DNA of 64,000 bases from JADJPO01 sp963724535 (GCA_963724535.1 CAVRVD010000001.1:181322-245321), one strand, 5' to 3'. Positions 33,430 through 42,632 are shown, counted from the first letter of the stretch. The notes: generated by a model from the sequence alone, not told the origin. Translations and numbers: made by a program.

Positions 33430-33786
33430 GCCAGTTCGGGGTACTGCTCCGCGATCTCTCGCAGCGGCAGCACAGCACGCGCCTCTCCACGGGACGAGCA
33501 TGGTCAGCGAGGTCCGCAGCCACCGGAAGCGGGACGACGTCGATGTCCGCAGCGGCCACGTACCCTTCGGCCACATCACCGGAGGCCATACTGCTGCGTA
33601 GACGGCTGAGCCCCGACAAGGCGAAGCGGCCGTCGCTACGCAGATCTGGGCAGCCCGTGACCGCTCCGACCTGAAGGAGTGCGTCGGCCGGGTGCTGGAT
33701 CTGGGCTCGGCCCGCCCGGTCACCGACGCGACGGTGGACGTGACGACCCCGCTGGTGTCGGCTTGGGGGCAGCAGCTCAGCCGAGG
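33430..33786. other. Remnant-bearing interval
   Basis: 33669-33770 is a scrap of the DLGSARPVTD protein gene (plus strand; CTGGATCTGGGCTCGGCCCG shared with 26189). The preceding 230 nt have a minus-strand frame (VAEGYVAAADIDVVPLPVAA) resembling part of an antitoxin, but without recognisable ends. No intact gene is present. Confidence 0.6.
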
Positions 33787-34179
33787 TCAGAGGTGGTCCG
33801 GCACGTGCAGGCTGTCCGGGTCCTCCCGGGGCGGCAGGGCATCCAGCGCGGCCTTGATCAGCGCCACCCGGCCGGCCACGGCGACCTTGCGGCGGAACCG
33901 ACCGCCACCCTCGCCCATGGTCTGCTCGACCGCGCCGGTGATCTGCGCGAGCGTGAAGGCCGGCGCCGTCCCCGCCGCCACCTCGACCTCCGGCAGGGCC
34001 TCCAGGACCGGCAGCACCTGCGCACTCACCGGCTCCAGCAGCTGGTAGCGCTGGTGCGGCGTCAGCCCCTGCCACGCCGACTCCGGGTCCTTCCGCCCTT
34101 TGCGTCCCGTGCTGGACGCGAACGCCAGCTGGGCCGCGGTCTGGACGGCGACGGTGAGTTCCTGCTCGGTGAAGCGCAT
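33787..34179 (-). CDS. MRFTEQEL-family small hypothetical protein, copy 1
   Basis: A 130-residue, helix-rich soluble protein that starts MRFTEQELTVAVQTAAQLAF and has a basic GRKGRKD loop, HQRYQLLEPV and a FTLAQITGAVEQTMGEGGGR helix-loop. The ending (VALIKAALDALPPRE) is shared with copy 3 at 61.8 kb, which differs at about one residue in six. I recognise no family. The GGGRFRRK segment could be phosphate- or nucleic-acid-binding. A leaderless -10 (GACAAT, 34186-34191) lies 6 nt before the ATG. Confidence 0.8.
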   Translation of the reverse strand: MRFTEQELTVAVQTAAQLAFASSTGRKGRKDPESAWQGLTPHQRYQLLEPVSAQVLPVLEALPEVEVAAGTAPAFTLAQITGAVEQTMGEGGGRFRRKVAVAGRVALIKAALDALPPREDPDSLHVPDHL

Positions 34180-34191
34180 AAGCGCATTGTC
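34180..34191 (-). promoter_or_regulatory. Leaderless -10 element of MRFTEQEL copy 1
   Basis: On the minus strand GACAAT, then 6 nt, then ATG. The same sequence is conserved before the truncated copy at 52889 (GACAAT at 52896-52901), supporting it as a functional promoter. Confidence 0.6.
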
Positions 34192-34406
34192 GCGGTAGAC
34201 GCCGGACCGCCGGGCGCTCCCGGGTCCGGCGGTCCCGAGCGTGCGGGAGCGGTCAGGTGTCGGTGGGGGCGGCCCGAGATCATCGGTGGTGTCACCGGCT
34301 CACCTCGACCGTTCCTCCACCACGGCGATCATGGGTCGGGAGGTCACCGTCGCCTTGAACGGGTCCGTCTCAGCGACGTCCCAGACCCCGGGCCGGCGGC
34401 CTGACG

Positions 34407-34820
34407 TCAGGAGATGATGCCGTGTTGTTCGTTGAAGCTCTTCGCCGTGTTGTAGGCCATGATCATGGCCACCAGCCAGGTGACGAAGCCGGTGAAGAAC
34501 CCGATGACGACGAACATGAGTAGGGCGTTGATGACCTGCAGCCCCATGAACAGCAGCCCCAACCCGATCTGTCCGTTGTAGATCTGACCGGCGCCCGTCC
34601 ACACCGCGGACAGGACTGCCGCCACACCGGGATTCTTGGCTGCGACCCGCGGCGGCGCTGCGTAACCCATCGGCCACCCCGGTACGGAGCCGTGGCTGGA
34701 GCCTGCGGATGCCGGCACACCGCCGCTCTGGTGGGCAGCCGGCACGGACGGGTACGTCGGCGCGTGCTCGCCCGATGAGTACGGCTGTTGCTGGGACGGG
34801 TTCTGTGCGTTCTCGTTCAT
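34407..34820 (-). CDS. TM2-domain membrane protein
   Basis: A 137-residue protein: a 70-residue Gln/Ser/Pro-rich cytosolic N-terminus, then the TM2 domain with two helices, AAVLSAVWTGAGQIYNGQIG and LGLLFMGLQVINALLMFVVI, plus a third hydrophobic stretch GFVTWLVAMIMAYNTAKSF. The G-x-G-Q-x-Y-N-G-Q motif is diagnostic. The function of TM2 proteins in bacteria is unknown. The gene has its own weak ribosome site (AGCAGG). Confidence 0.85.
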   Translation of the reverse strand: MNENAQNPSQQQPYSSGEHAPTYPSVPAAHQSGGVPASAGSSHGSVPGWPMGYAAPPRVAAKNPGVAAVLSAVWTGAGQIYNGQIGLGLLFMGLQVINALLMFVVIGFFTGFVTWLVAMIMAYNTAKSFNEQHGIIS

Positions 34821-34899
34821 GCGAACCTGCTTTCGTATCGATTACACATGCCTTCGACGCCATTCCGGCGGCCCCGGGTCAGCGATTCGCGCCCTTCGA

Positions 34900-35589
34900 T
34901 CAGCGAGGCAGTTCCCACGCGGTGAGGGAGACGATGGTGGCGCCGTCGTCCGCCACCGAGTTGACGATGATCCTCACCATCTTGAGCCGTTCTGGTTCAT
35001 TGAGCGCCCCCCGCCCGTTCGTGACCGTGCACAGGACGAGATCCTCGCTGACCTTGACGGTGGTACTGGAGGGTGAGAGTTGGATGGCGCTGGCGCATTC
35101 CGCCGGCGTGACCTGAGGGGACTTGGCGATGGCGACCCGGTCGGAGTCGAACTGCAAGGCGACATCGGAGAAATTGAGCCGTCCGTCCGCGGCCGCGGGT
35201 TCCGGGTTCACCAGGGGCTGATCCAGATCGAAGCCCCGATAGCTGGAGCCACTCGACTTGGACAGGGTGATCTTGACGTCCTCGTAGGCGGTTGTGTATT
35301 GCGCGTCGACGCTGGGCAGCGGCCCGTCGGTGTCGTACGGACCAGAGCTGGACGCCTCCAGATCCTCTGTCGGCGAGGGACTGTCAGTGGGCTCGATCGA
35401 GCGCGACACTGTGGGATCGGGGGTCTCGACGACCGATGGGGTGGGGGTGGGGCCCGCAGCCACGGACTCATCTGACCGGACGGCGAACAGCGCCACGATC
35501 GACACCCCGAGAGCCACCGCGGCCACGATCGCCGCGGCCCCTGCGACCATCAGAGAATTGACCGCACCGCGATCGGGCACAAAGCGCAT
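34900..35589 (-). CDS. Membrane-anchored secreted protein, unknown
   Basis: A 229-residue protein with one N-terminal membrane anchor (NSLMVAGAAAIVAAVALGVS onwards), a Pro/Thr/Ser-rich linker and a 140-residue extracellular domain (AYEDVKITLSKSSGS, FSDVALQFDSDRVAIAKSP, VKVSEDLVLCTVTNGRGAL, VRIIVNSVADDGATIVSLTA). A pair of cysteines may form a disulfide. It has no family I know. It is divergent from a similarly built anchored protein at 35847, so the two may work in the envelope together. Confidence 0.7.
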   Translation of the reverse strand: MRFVPDRGAVNSLMVAGAAAIVAAVALGVSIVALFAVRSDESVAAGPTPTPSVVETPDPTVSRSIEPTDSPSPTEDLEASSSGPYDTDGPLPSVDAQYTTAYEDVKITLSKSSGSSYRGFDLDQPLVNPEPAAADGRLNFSDVALQFDSDRVAIAKSPQVTPAECASAIQLSPSSTTVKVSEDLVLCTVTNGRGALNEPERLKMVRIIVNSVADDGATIVSLTAWELPR

Positions 35590-35846
35590 CTGAACTCGGC
35601 TCCCACCCGGCTGACATCCAAAGACACTGCTCGGCGCTTCGGCACCCGACCCGAGGTCGGTTCCCCCTCCGCGTCGCTGGGAGCCTAGCGCGGCCAAGGA
35701 CGGACCATGGCCGTATCTTCAAGAAAGAAGCACCCATCCCGTATGGGCATCAGGGACTCGCTTGTTGGGAACCCGTCGAATACCTGCCCCGACGAGGGGA
35801 TAACCTGTGCAGCGACATCGAGGCCGTGGCTCAGAGGGAGTTTCGC

Positions 35847-36497
35847 GTGGCCGACACGCCACCTCACGAGGGTCTGCTGGAACGCCTTCGCACGCCGATG
35901 AGCATTGTGGTGGGCGTGGCCACCGTGGTGGGAGCGTTCGCCGCTGTGCTGGTGTTCTTCGTGCCGGCAGCGGAAAGCGGCAACGAACGCCCGTCACCCA
36001 CGTCTGGGACCGCCGCCCCGTCCGCGCCGCCGTCAGTCACGCCGACGTCGAGCGGCGATACCCCCGCCGCCACCGCGGGTACGACGCAGCCGACACCGAC
36101 GCCCGGTCGGGATCTGGCCGGACTGGCCCCGATCGCGGGTGCAGGGTTCGTGACAGTCGATGGGGTGGACATCGAGTTGGGTTGCCCGAGCAACCAGTCC
36201 GACGACCGCGAGCGCGAGGTCCGGTATGACCTGACCAGATCGTTCACCGCGCTGCACACCTCGGTCTCGGCCACGGGTCAGAGTGGACCCGACGACAGCG
36301 CGGCAATCCAGGTGTTCATCGACTTCCGCCAGGATCGCAGCGACCGGCGCGTTGAGACCGGCCGGGCAGTCGTCACCTCCGGAGAGTCGGCCCCCATCAG
36401 CGGCTCGCTCAAGGATGCGATCGCGCTGACCTTGCGCCTCACCTGCTCGTCTCCAAGCCAGGTGGTCCGGCTCGAGCACCCCATCCTCGTGCTGTAG
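35847..36497 (+). CDS. Membrane-anchored protein with NPCBM-like domain
   Basis: A 216-residue protein: a short cytosolic segment, one TM helix (PMSIVVGVATVVGAFAAVLV), a Thr/Pro/Ser-rich spacer and an extracellular beta domain (TVDGVDIELGCPSNQSDDRE, AAIQVFIDFRQDRSD, DAIALTLRLTCSSPSQVVRL) resembling the NPCBM/discoidin type domain. GTG 35847 is preferred over 35826 since GAGGGAG lies 7 nt before it. The last 110 bp are copied at 53.5 kb. Confidence 0.7.
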   Translation: MADTPPHEGLLERLRTPMSIVVGVATVVGAFAAVLVFFVPAAESGNERPSPTSGTAAPSAPPSVTPTSSGDTPAATAGTTQPTPTPGRDLAGLAPIAGAGFVTVDGVDIELGCPSNQSDDREREVRYDLTRSFTALHTSVSATGQSGPDDSAAIQVFIDFRQDRSDRRVETGRAVVTSGESAPISGSLKDAIALTLRLTCSSPSQVVRLEHPILVL

Positions 36498-36573
36498 TCA
36501 ACGCCCCGGGGCGCAGCCCGTGGATCAGTGCTCCATCCAGCGATACTGCCACTGCTCTCTATCGGCGGCCGCC

Positions 36574-37026
36574 GGCGCGGTGACTGAGCGGATCCGGTTT
36601 CTGTCCAACGTGTTGACTGCGCCCGCGCGGAACATCGCGGAGCTCGCGAAGCAGGCGGCGACGGTGGACCAGCTGACGAACGGTCGGCTGACTCTGGGGC
36701 TGGGTGTGGGGTGGCGTGCCGCTGCTGATCGGAGGCACCACCGATGCAGCGATCCGCCGGGTGGTCGAGTTCGGTGTGGGCTGGATGGCCGGCGAGGTGC
36801 CGCCGGACGCCGTGAAGCAGTTCGCGCAGCGCATCCGCGCCGCATGGGACGACGCGGGACGGCAGGGCACGCCACGCATCGCAGCCCTGGCCTACTCCGC
36901 GCTCGGAGACGCGACCGAAGCCTCGCGCCGCTCTGCTCGACTACGACGCGCGTCGACGTGTTCCTTCTCGACCCGAGCGTCACGGACCCGACACACGTCT
37001 ACCTGCTCGCCGACGTCGTGTTCTGA
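36574..37026 (+). pseudogene. LLM-class flavin-dependent oxidoreductase remnant
   Basis: Pieces of an F420/FMN luciferase-like monooxygenase are read in different frames: ERIRFLSNVLTAPARNIAEL with AATVDQLTNGRLTLGLGVGW, then VPLLIGGTTDAAIRRVVEFG and GWMAGEVPPDAVKQFAQR, then DVFLLDPSVTDPTHVYLLAD. The middle of the barrel (about 100 residues) is deleted between the first two. It is not functional. Confidence 0.82.
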
Positions 37027-37044
37027 ACGGGCTGGCGGCGGGTC

Positions 37045-37122
37045 GACACCCGGTATCGCCACCTCGACCCCTTCGACCGCTTCCGATCGGCGCTCGCCGC
37101 CGGGATCGTCGAGAACGCCTGA
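37045..37122 (+). pseudogene. hepT: 3' scrap of a hepT gene
   Basis: Encodes TRYRHLDPFDRFRSALAAGI and a stop, matching the C-terminus of HepT at 27482 (HRHLDDFDRFRSALAAGI). The rest of the gene and any mntA are absent. It follows the LLM-oxidoreductase remnant. The remaining 240 nt to the next promoter hold no gene. Confidence 0.85.
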
Positions 37123-37363
37123 CCCGGACTGGCCGAGCTGCCTACGGGCACCCCGTCAGCAGGCCGGGCGACCACGAGACCCACCGACGCGGCCGTTGCC
37201 CGGTCGAAGACGTGGCCGATACCGCTGACCGGTCGACGGCGGGAGGCAGCGGTCGCTCCTACGGCTGCCTGCTGGGGGAACGGCGGTAGCAGCGTGTGCT
37301 GCTGGTCGCCCATGCGCCGCGGACGCTGATTGGTTCGAGGCCACCTCCGATCCCGTCGAAACC

Positions 37364-37407
37364 TTGCACCCACCAACCCGTTTCGCTACAATCGAACTGA
37401 TGTTCGA
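37364..37407 (+). promoter_or_regulatory. Leaderless promoter with LexA (SOS) box overlapping the start codon
   Basis: -35 TTGCAC (37364-37369), 17-nt spacer, -10 TACAAT (37387-37392). TCGAACTGATGTTCGA (37392-37407) fits the LexA box CGAAC-N4-GTTCG. The ATG (37400) lies in its centre. Spacing and arrangement are identical to those at 13224-13267. Confidence 0.88.
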
Positions 37408-39106
37408 ATCAGTGATGGTGCCGGTGCCGGCAGCCGAGGTGGACGCGGAGATCGCCCGGCTGCAGGCCGACCCCGGCTGCGCGTTCCCCGAGGGCTATGC
37501 GCAGCAGTGGGAGGCCCGACTGGCCGCCGGCGAGGAGCCGCCGGAGGAGGACGACGAGAACTGGGCCAGCCAGTGGCAGGCCCAGACCTGGGACGACGCG
37601 CCGGCCTCGTGGGACGAGTCATACCGGCTCGCCGACGCCTACACCGGGGTCCCGCTGCACGCGCTGTCGGCCGGCGCGGACCTCGCGGGCGCGATCGGGC
37701 GGGTGGTCGGTGATCTGGTACCCGGCGACCTGGAGGACCTGGCCGACCACGACCTCGTCGACCTGGCTGCCGCGGCACAGCGGGTCGCCGGGTGGGCCAC
37801 CGCGGTGCAGATGACGGTACTGACCACACATGTCGAGCAGCAGCGACCCCACCTGCGCAACCGGACACCGGACCGGGAGGACGTGGCCGCGTCGGTGACC
37901 GCCCAGGAGGCCGCCCTGGCCTGCGGGATCTCCCGGTACGCAGCCGAGACGCTGATCAACACCGGGTCCGGTCTGGCAACGCTGCCCACGCTGCACCGCA
38001 TGCTCCTCGCCGGTGAGCTGGAGACGGCCAAGGCCCGCCTGGTCGTGGACAAGACCATGCCGCTCTCGCCGGAGGCGACCGCCGCCGTGGAGGCGGCGAT
38101 CGCCCCACAGATCGTGGCGCTCACCCGCCCGGCCCTGGCCGAACGACTCGACCGGCTGGTCGCGGCAGCCGACCCCGACGCGCTGGCCGAGCGGGTACGG
38201 ACCGACCGGGCAGCCCGCCGAGTGACCTTCCGCCCGGCCGGTCCGGGCATGGGCACGATGACCCTGCTCACCGGCGCCGAGGACATCGAAGCGGTCCGCA
38301 CCGCGCTGAACGCCCTGACCATGGCCGCCCGCCAGGGTCAGGACGACCTGCCGACCACCGCCCACGCGCACGACGCCGAACGCCCCTGGACCGGTCCATG
38401 CGACCCCGACGGGCGTCACCCCTCGGCCACCCGCGCCGACACCCTCGTCGAGGCCGTCACCCGCGCCGCCGAACACCCCGACCACTTCGCGGACGACGAG
38501 GCGACCCAGACGCCGTCCCAGGCCGCCGACCAGCGGGGGCACACCCGAGCGGACGTCGTCGTCCTGGTCCCCCTGTCGGTGCTCACCGGCGCGTCCGACG
38601 CGCCCGCGCTGCTCGAGGGCTACGGCCCGATCCCGGCACAGATGGCCCGCGAAGCCGCCGCCACCGGCACCTGGCGCTGCGCCGTCGTCGAGGACCGCAG
38701 CCGCGAGCAGGGCGGCGGGTCGGCCACGCACGGCACACTGCTCGGCCTCGGCCGATCCACCTACACCCCGAGCTACGTCCCCGGGCCACGGGCCCGCGAG
38801 TTCATCCACCTGCGCGACGGGCACTGCCGCTTCCCCGGCTGTCGCCGCCGCGCCGACCTATGCGACCTCGACCACCGCACCCCCTGGCAGGGCGACGGCG
38901 GCGGTGGACCCACCTGCGACTGCGAACTGCAGTCCCTGTGTCGCTTCCACCACCGCCTCAAACACCAGGACGGGTTCACCGTACGCGCGACCGGCGACGG
39001 CCTCGAATGGACCACACCCGACGGCCGCCGCTACCACTCCACCCCACGACCGCTGCTCGTCGACGTCCCCAAACCACCACCACCAGAACCCACACCACCG
39101 TTCTGA
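37400..39106 (+). CDS. DUF222 (13E12 family) HNH endonuclease
   Basis: A complete 568-residue protein. Residues 1-90 are acidic. The DUF222 domain follows (LAAAAQRVAGWATAVQMTVL, QEAALACGISRYAAETLIN, LETAKARLVVDKTMPLSPEA, MTLLTGAEDIEAVRTALNAL). The C-terminal HNH domain, about residues 470-525, has CRFPGCRRRADLCDLDHRTP and CDCELQSLCRFHHRLKH, with two Cys pairs and the catalytic His in DLDH. In mycobacteria several 13E12 genes are LexA controlled, and the SOS box on this start codon agrees, so it should be induced by DNA damage. Its biological role is unsettled: nuclease in damage repair or a selfish element. It is intact, unlike the paralogue at 13260. Confidence 0.93.
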   Translation: MFESVMVPVPAAEVDAEIARLQADPGCAFPEGYAQQWEARLAAGEEPPEEDDENWASQWQAQTWDDAPASWDESYRLADAYTGVPLHALSAGADLAGAIGRVVGDLVPGDLEDLADHDLVDLAAAAQRVAGWATAVQMTVLTTHVEQQRPHLRNRTPDREDVAASVTAQEAALACGISRYAAETLINTGSGLATLPTLHRMLLAGELETAKARLVVDKTMPLSPEATAAVEAAIAPQIVALTRPALAERLDRLVAAADPDALAERVRTDRAARRVTFRPAGPGMGTMTLLTGAEDIEAVRTALNALTMAARQGQDDLPTTAHAHDAERPWTGPCDPDGRHPSATRADTLVEAVTRAAEHPDHFADDEATQTPSQAADQRGHTRADVVVLVPLSVLTGASDAPALLEGYGPIPAQMAREAAATGTWRCAVVEDRSREQGGGSATHGTLLGLGRSTYTPSYVPGPRAREFIHLRDGHCRFPGCRRRADLCDLDHRTPWQGDGGGGPTCDCELQSLCRFHHRLKHQDGFTVRATGDGLEWTTPDGRRYHSTPRPLLVDVPKPPPPEPTPPF

Positions 39107-39122
39107 CGTCTCCGGACGGCCC

Positions 39123-39222
39123 AACTCCTGCTGGCATACATCTGCTCGTCCAGCTCCAGAGGCCGATCTGCATCGACAGCGCGGCACTGCGATGCGGCAC
39201 ACCCGCCCGGTGGGAGTGCGCT
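39123..39222 (+). repeat. Dispersed repeat downstream of the DUF222-HNH gene
   Basis: The same ordered blocks as at 25378-25478 (CTCCTGCTGGCA, CCAGAGGCCGATCTGC, CGGCACTGCGATGCGGC). The interval to 39351 holds no gene. Confidence 0.8.
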
Positions 39223-39351
39223 ACACAGTCCTTCAAGATCACCTGCTAGCGGCGAGCCGTGGCCGGCTGCCAGATCGATGTCCGGCACGCGCAAGATCCT
39301 CAAGGCGCTCGCCGTTGCAGCGCTACGGCTACACGCCTCTTGAACGGCCGC

Positions 39352-39957
39352 TCAGCGTGTACTGGAGTTCACGGCGAGGCCGTCGACTTTGACGCTGTGG
39401 GTGTTGCGAACGGCCGACCGCTTCGGGGCGACGACCCTCTGGGTGTCGTACGTGGTCACATTGGCGACACCGGCGGCGACGCTGACCGTGACGCGCCTGA
39501 ATCTGGCGCCAACGGCGACATATTCATGGGGCGCCGTCGATCCCGCTATGGGGGCAGTGATCGGGTCGATCACGGCGACCCAGTCGAGCGAGTCGTCGAG
39601 CTCGGCTGGGCTGCGTAGCTCGAACAGGACGGGTTCGACCGGGGGCCGATTCGTGATGGCGTCCTGCTTCTTCGGGGTGTCGGTGTCGTCCTTGGCCGCC
39701 GGCACCACGGAGAAGCCGATGCGCATGGGGTCCAGGAGACGCTGCAGGTCCGCGGCCGCCTTCTCCGATGTGTTCGAGTAGACGGCGGTCACGCTGAAGG
39801 TGGCCGGTCGTGGATCGGTCAGCTCGTACGTGGCCACGAATCTCAGCTCGTTCCTTCTCAGCAGGCGCTGGAAGCCGGCACGTCGCATCTCCACCGAGAC
39901 GCCCAGAACCTCGCTCGCGTACCGCGTCACGTCGTCGTCATGCGGTTGGTCGGTCAT
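39352..39957 (-). CDS. Hypothetical protein paired with nSTAND1-FGE NTPase
   Basis: A 201-residue soluble protein with no recognised family. Seen segments are VTRYASEVLGVSVEMRRAGF, LRFVATYELTDPRPATFSVT, ADLQRLLDPMRIGFSVVPAA and DDSLDWVAVIDPITAPIAGS, mostly alpha/beta with a beta-rich second half. It begins 16 nt after the stop of the upstream nSTAND1 gene, so the two form a transcription unit. In such operons the second gene is often the effector or ligand-binding partner, but no catalytic motif is visible. Confidence 0.7.
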   Translation of the reverse strand: MTDQPHDDDVTRYASEVLGVSVEMRRAGFQRLLRRNELRFVATYELTDPRPATFSVTAVYSNTSEKAAADLQRLLDPMRIGFSVVPAAKDDTDTPKKQDAITNRPPVEPVLFELRSPAELDDSLDWVAVIDPITAPIAGSTAPHEYVAVGARFRRVTVSVAAGVANVTTYDTQRVVAPKRSAVRNTHSVKVDGLAVNSSTR

Positions 39958-39973
39958 CGTCGTGTCCTCTCGG

Positions 39974-42001
39974 TCAACTCACACCGAACACGCACCGGAA
40001 CCCGGTGCGCTCGTCCCGGCCCGCGGCCACGGCGGCCCATCCCGAGCCGACCCGCAGCGGTTCGAGCACGTACCCGCCTCCCATCACCGCGAGCGTGTCC
40101 GACTGCCCGACGCCGTCCGGGGAGCGGCCGGCCGCGAAGTCAGGGCCATCGACGGGCGCAAGGCCACCTTCCTGCTCGTCGAAACCCGCGTTGACCCGTT
40201 GCCGCGTCGGCGGTTCCGTCCCCCACGGGTACGGGCGTCCGTCCAGCCCGCCGGCGACCCGCTGCCACTCGGTGACCGACGGCAGCCGGCCGCCCAGCCA
40301 GCGGCAGTAGGCGGTCGCGTTGAACGCCGTCACGTTGACGACCGGAAGGCGCGGCGGCCCGGAGGCGAACAGTTCCGGTCCGGCAGGTTCGTCGGGGCGA
40401 AGGCACTCTCCCGCCTGGACGCAGAGGCGATACTGCCCCAGGGAGACCTCGTGGAGGTCCACCCGCAGGGCCGCCACCTCGACCTGGGTGCGCTGTGGAC
40501 CGATCCGTGCCGTGCCGGCGGGCAGGAACACCGTCGGACCGAGCGCCCTGGCCTCCTCACGCAGGCGGTAGCCCCGTAGGGCCGGGGCGAGGACAGCGGT
40601 GACGAGCAGGACCACCAGTATGGTCGTGGCCAGCGTCGCGGCGACGCCGAGACCCCGGACGACGCGACGCCGGCGGAGCCCGGCCCGGACGAAGGCCCCG
40701 GCCAGCGGCGTGAGATCGGCGGCGGCGCCGTCCATCCACCGCACCGTCTCGGTCAGCTGGCGGCCGCGGTAACAGCTCTCCCACGGGCGGTTACGGCCAT
40801 CCCAGCTGGAGGCGTCGACCTCGACCCGCCGCCGGCGACGCTCGTCGGCGGCGTCCTCGCCGATCCAGCCGGTGAGCGTCGCCCAGCTGTCGAAGAGCAC
40901 GTCGTGGACCAGCTTCGCCTCGGCGTGGCGGTCGGTGACCGCGCCGTCCAGTGCGACCAGACGGCCCTTGGCCAGGGTCTGGAGGACCGCCGCGAACAGC
41001 TTGGGGTCCTCGTCCACGCGTCGCAGCTGCGCCACGGGCAACCGGAGGCGCAGGTACCGCCGCGGCGTCGACGCGCCGTCCGGGCCCTCGTCGCCGCGCA
41101 GGTCCACGAGCCGAACCAGGATTCGGCGGGCGACGTCGAGACCACCGGGTGGGAGCTGGCCCAGGACGCCGTCCGCGTGTGTCGAGACGGCGACCGCCAG
41201 TGCGCTGCGCCGTCCGGACGCGAGCCGCTCGTAGGAATGCAGCGTCACCAGCCGGTAGTCGCGCCGTTCCCACAGCAGCGACAGGGTCTGCTGGAGCAGC
41301 GGCAGCCCGTGCCCCCGCGCGACCGGACCGATCTCCTGGACCAGTCGTTCCACCAGGACGTCGTCCACGTAGCCGCCGACCACGCGGGCGGGCCGGACGA
41401 TGACCTCCCGAAGCCGCTCGTCGGACAGCGGCGGAACGTCGAACTGCTCGCCCGGTCCCAGCGGCCACAAGGGGCTGGCCATCAGCTCGCCGTAGTAGTC
41501 GGCGCGCACGCCGACCACCACCGTGCAGCCGGGCGTGCGGCGCAGCCTGGCCAGAACCTCGAGCCAGCGGCGGGCCTCCTCCACCGGTTCGGCGAGGAGC
41601 GGTTCGAGCGGGTCGACGATGAGGACCAGTCGACCCCGGGGCACCTCGGCCAGCAGGCGGCCCACCGCGCCGGCGGCCGCCTCCGGCGTGACGACCGGGC
41701 CGGTGATGGCGAGGGCACCGGCCAGGGCATCCAACCGGGAACCCTGCGGCGTGACCCGGCGGACCACGACGTCCTCGGCGATTGACAGGCGCGGCAGCAC
41801 CCCGCCGCCGAGCAGGGAGGACTTCCCGGAGCCGGAGGGGCCGACGAGCGCGACGAAGGAGTGCGCTCGGATGCGCAGCTGCAGCTCTTCGAGCTCCTTC
41901 TCCCGCCCGAAGAAGAACGCGGCGGTGTCGGGACCGAACGGGGCCAGGCCCGGGTACGGGGAAGGGCTGACGTCGGGTGCCGGCTGCGGGGTTCCCAGCA
42001 C
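39974..42001 (-). CDS. nSTAND1 NTPase with transmembrane helix and C-terminal FGE-sulfatase-like domain
   Basis: A 675-residue protein. The canonical nSTAND1 opening PYPGLAPFGPDTAAFFFGRE is followed by Walker A GPSGSGKSSLLGG (about 52-64) and Walker B RLVLIVDPLEPLL, which varies from the usual vDqfEElf. The winged-helix and ARM-like middle extends to about 430. Then come one TM helix (VAATLATTILVVLLVTAVLA, about 445-470) and an FGE-sulfatase/SUMF1-like domain (VNVTAFNATAYCRWLGGRLP, TEWQRVAGGLDGRPYPWG, RDERTGFRCVF). STAND proteins are signal-triggered switches in conflict and developmental signalling. The GTG start is fixed by an in-frame stop 12 nt upstream. No N-terminal effector domain precedes the NTPase. 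Confidence 0.87.
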   Translation of the reverse strand: MLGTPQPAPDVSPSPYPGLAPFGPDTAAFFFGREKELEELQLRIRAHSFVALVGPSGSGKSSLLGGGVLPRLSIAEDVVVRRVTPQGSRLDALAGALAITGPVVTPEAAAGAVGRLLAEVPRGRLVLIVDPLEPLLAEPVEEARRWLEVLARLRRTPGCTVVVGVRADYYGELMASPLWPLGPGEQFDVPPLSDERLREVIVRPARVVGGYVDDVLVERLVQEIGPVARGHGLPLLQQTLSLLWERRDYRLVTLHSYERLASGRRSALAVAVSTHADGVLGQLPPGGLDVARRILVRLVDLRGDEGPDGASTPRRYLRLRLPVAQLRRVDEDPKLFAAVLQTLAKGRLVALDGAVTDRHAEAKLVHDVLFDSWATLTGWIGEDAADERRRRRVEVDASSWDGRNRPWESCYRGRQLTETVRWMDGAAADLTPLAGAFVRAGLRRRRVVRGLGVAATLATTILVVLLVTAVLAPALRGYRLREEARALGPTVFLPAGTARIGPQRTQVEVAALRVDLHEVSLGQYRLCVQAGECLRPDEPAGPELFASGPPRLPVVNVTAFNATAYCRWLGGRLPSVTEWQRVAGGLDGRPYPWGTEPPTRQRVNAGFDEQEGGLAPVDGPDFAAGRSPDGVGQSDTLAVMGGGYVLEPLRVGSGWAAVAAGRDERTGFRCVFGVS

Positions 42002-42049
42002 GCGCGGTGGAGTTCAGCACCGTCACGGTCGCGGTGGTGACCGGAGCCC

Positions 42050-42560
42050 GGCAGGAGGGTGCGTTCGCCCAGCTGGAGACGATCATGGTCGAACGCCTCG
42101 GCGCGGACGAGGGCGCTTCGCGCCTGATCGTCATGGCCAGGGCGCCCGGGCTGACAACCTTCGGCCGAGACCGCGGCTCTGGCTCGACGTCACCGACGAC
42201 GGCGCACTCGACGCGGCGATCGGAACCGTCGTCCGGGAATGTCGCCATGGCGCCTGAGCCGGGCCGATCCGCCGACATGGGGCCGCCCCGGCGTCACCGC
42301 GGTGTCCGATGTCACGACGCCGGCGCGGCGGGCACACACGACGACGTGCGCATCGACGACATCGTTCCCAGCGGCCAACAGCGGTCGGCCCACGAATGAC
42401 GGCATCGGCACCGTCCAGCGCGGGATGGTCACGGTGCCGATCGTCTGCGCCGCCCGTGCCAGCAGGACGATCACCCGCCGGTCGTTGCGATCCAGAGCGA
42501 TCAGGCCACCGGCGTCCAGGGCGACCCCAGGCATCAGGCGGCCGACCGCCGTCTCGGCGC
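42050..42560 (-). pseudogene. VapC (PIN-domain) remnant, interrupted
   Basis: Minus-strand pieces GVALDAGGLIALDRNDRRVI, VLLARAAQTIGTVTI and DVVDAHVVVCARRAGVVTSD give both halves of a PIN domain, including the first Asp and VDAH. Codons for the very C-terminus (LVRAEAFDHDRLQL) lie about 185 bp further on, separated by an unrelated segment. The alignment to the remnant at 19.3 kb shows where that segment was inserted. A catalytic middle portion is missing too. Confidence 0.72.
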
Positions 42561-42632
42561 GGAGCGTGATCGTTATCGGCCGGCCGGCCACAACGTCGAG
42601 ATCAGCACCCGTGAGTGAGTCGCCGGGCCTCG

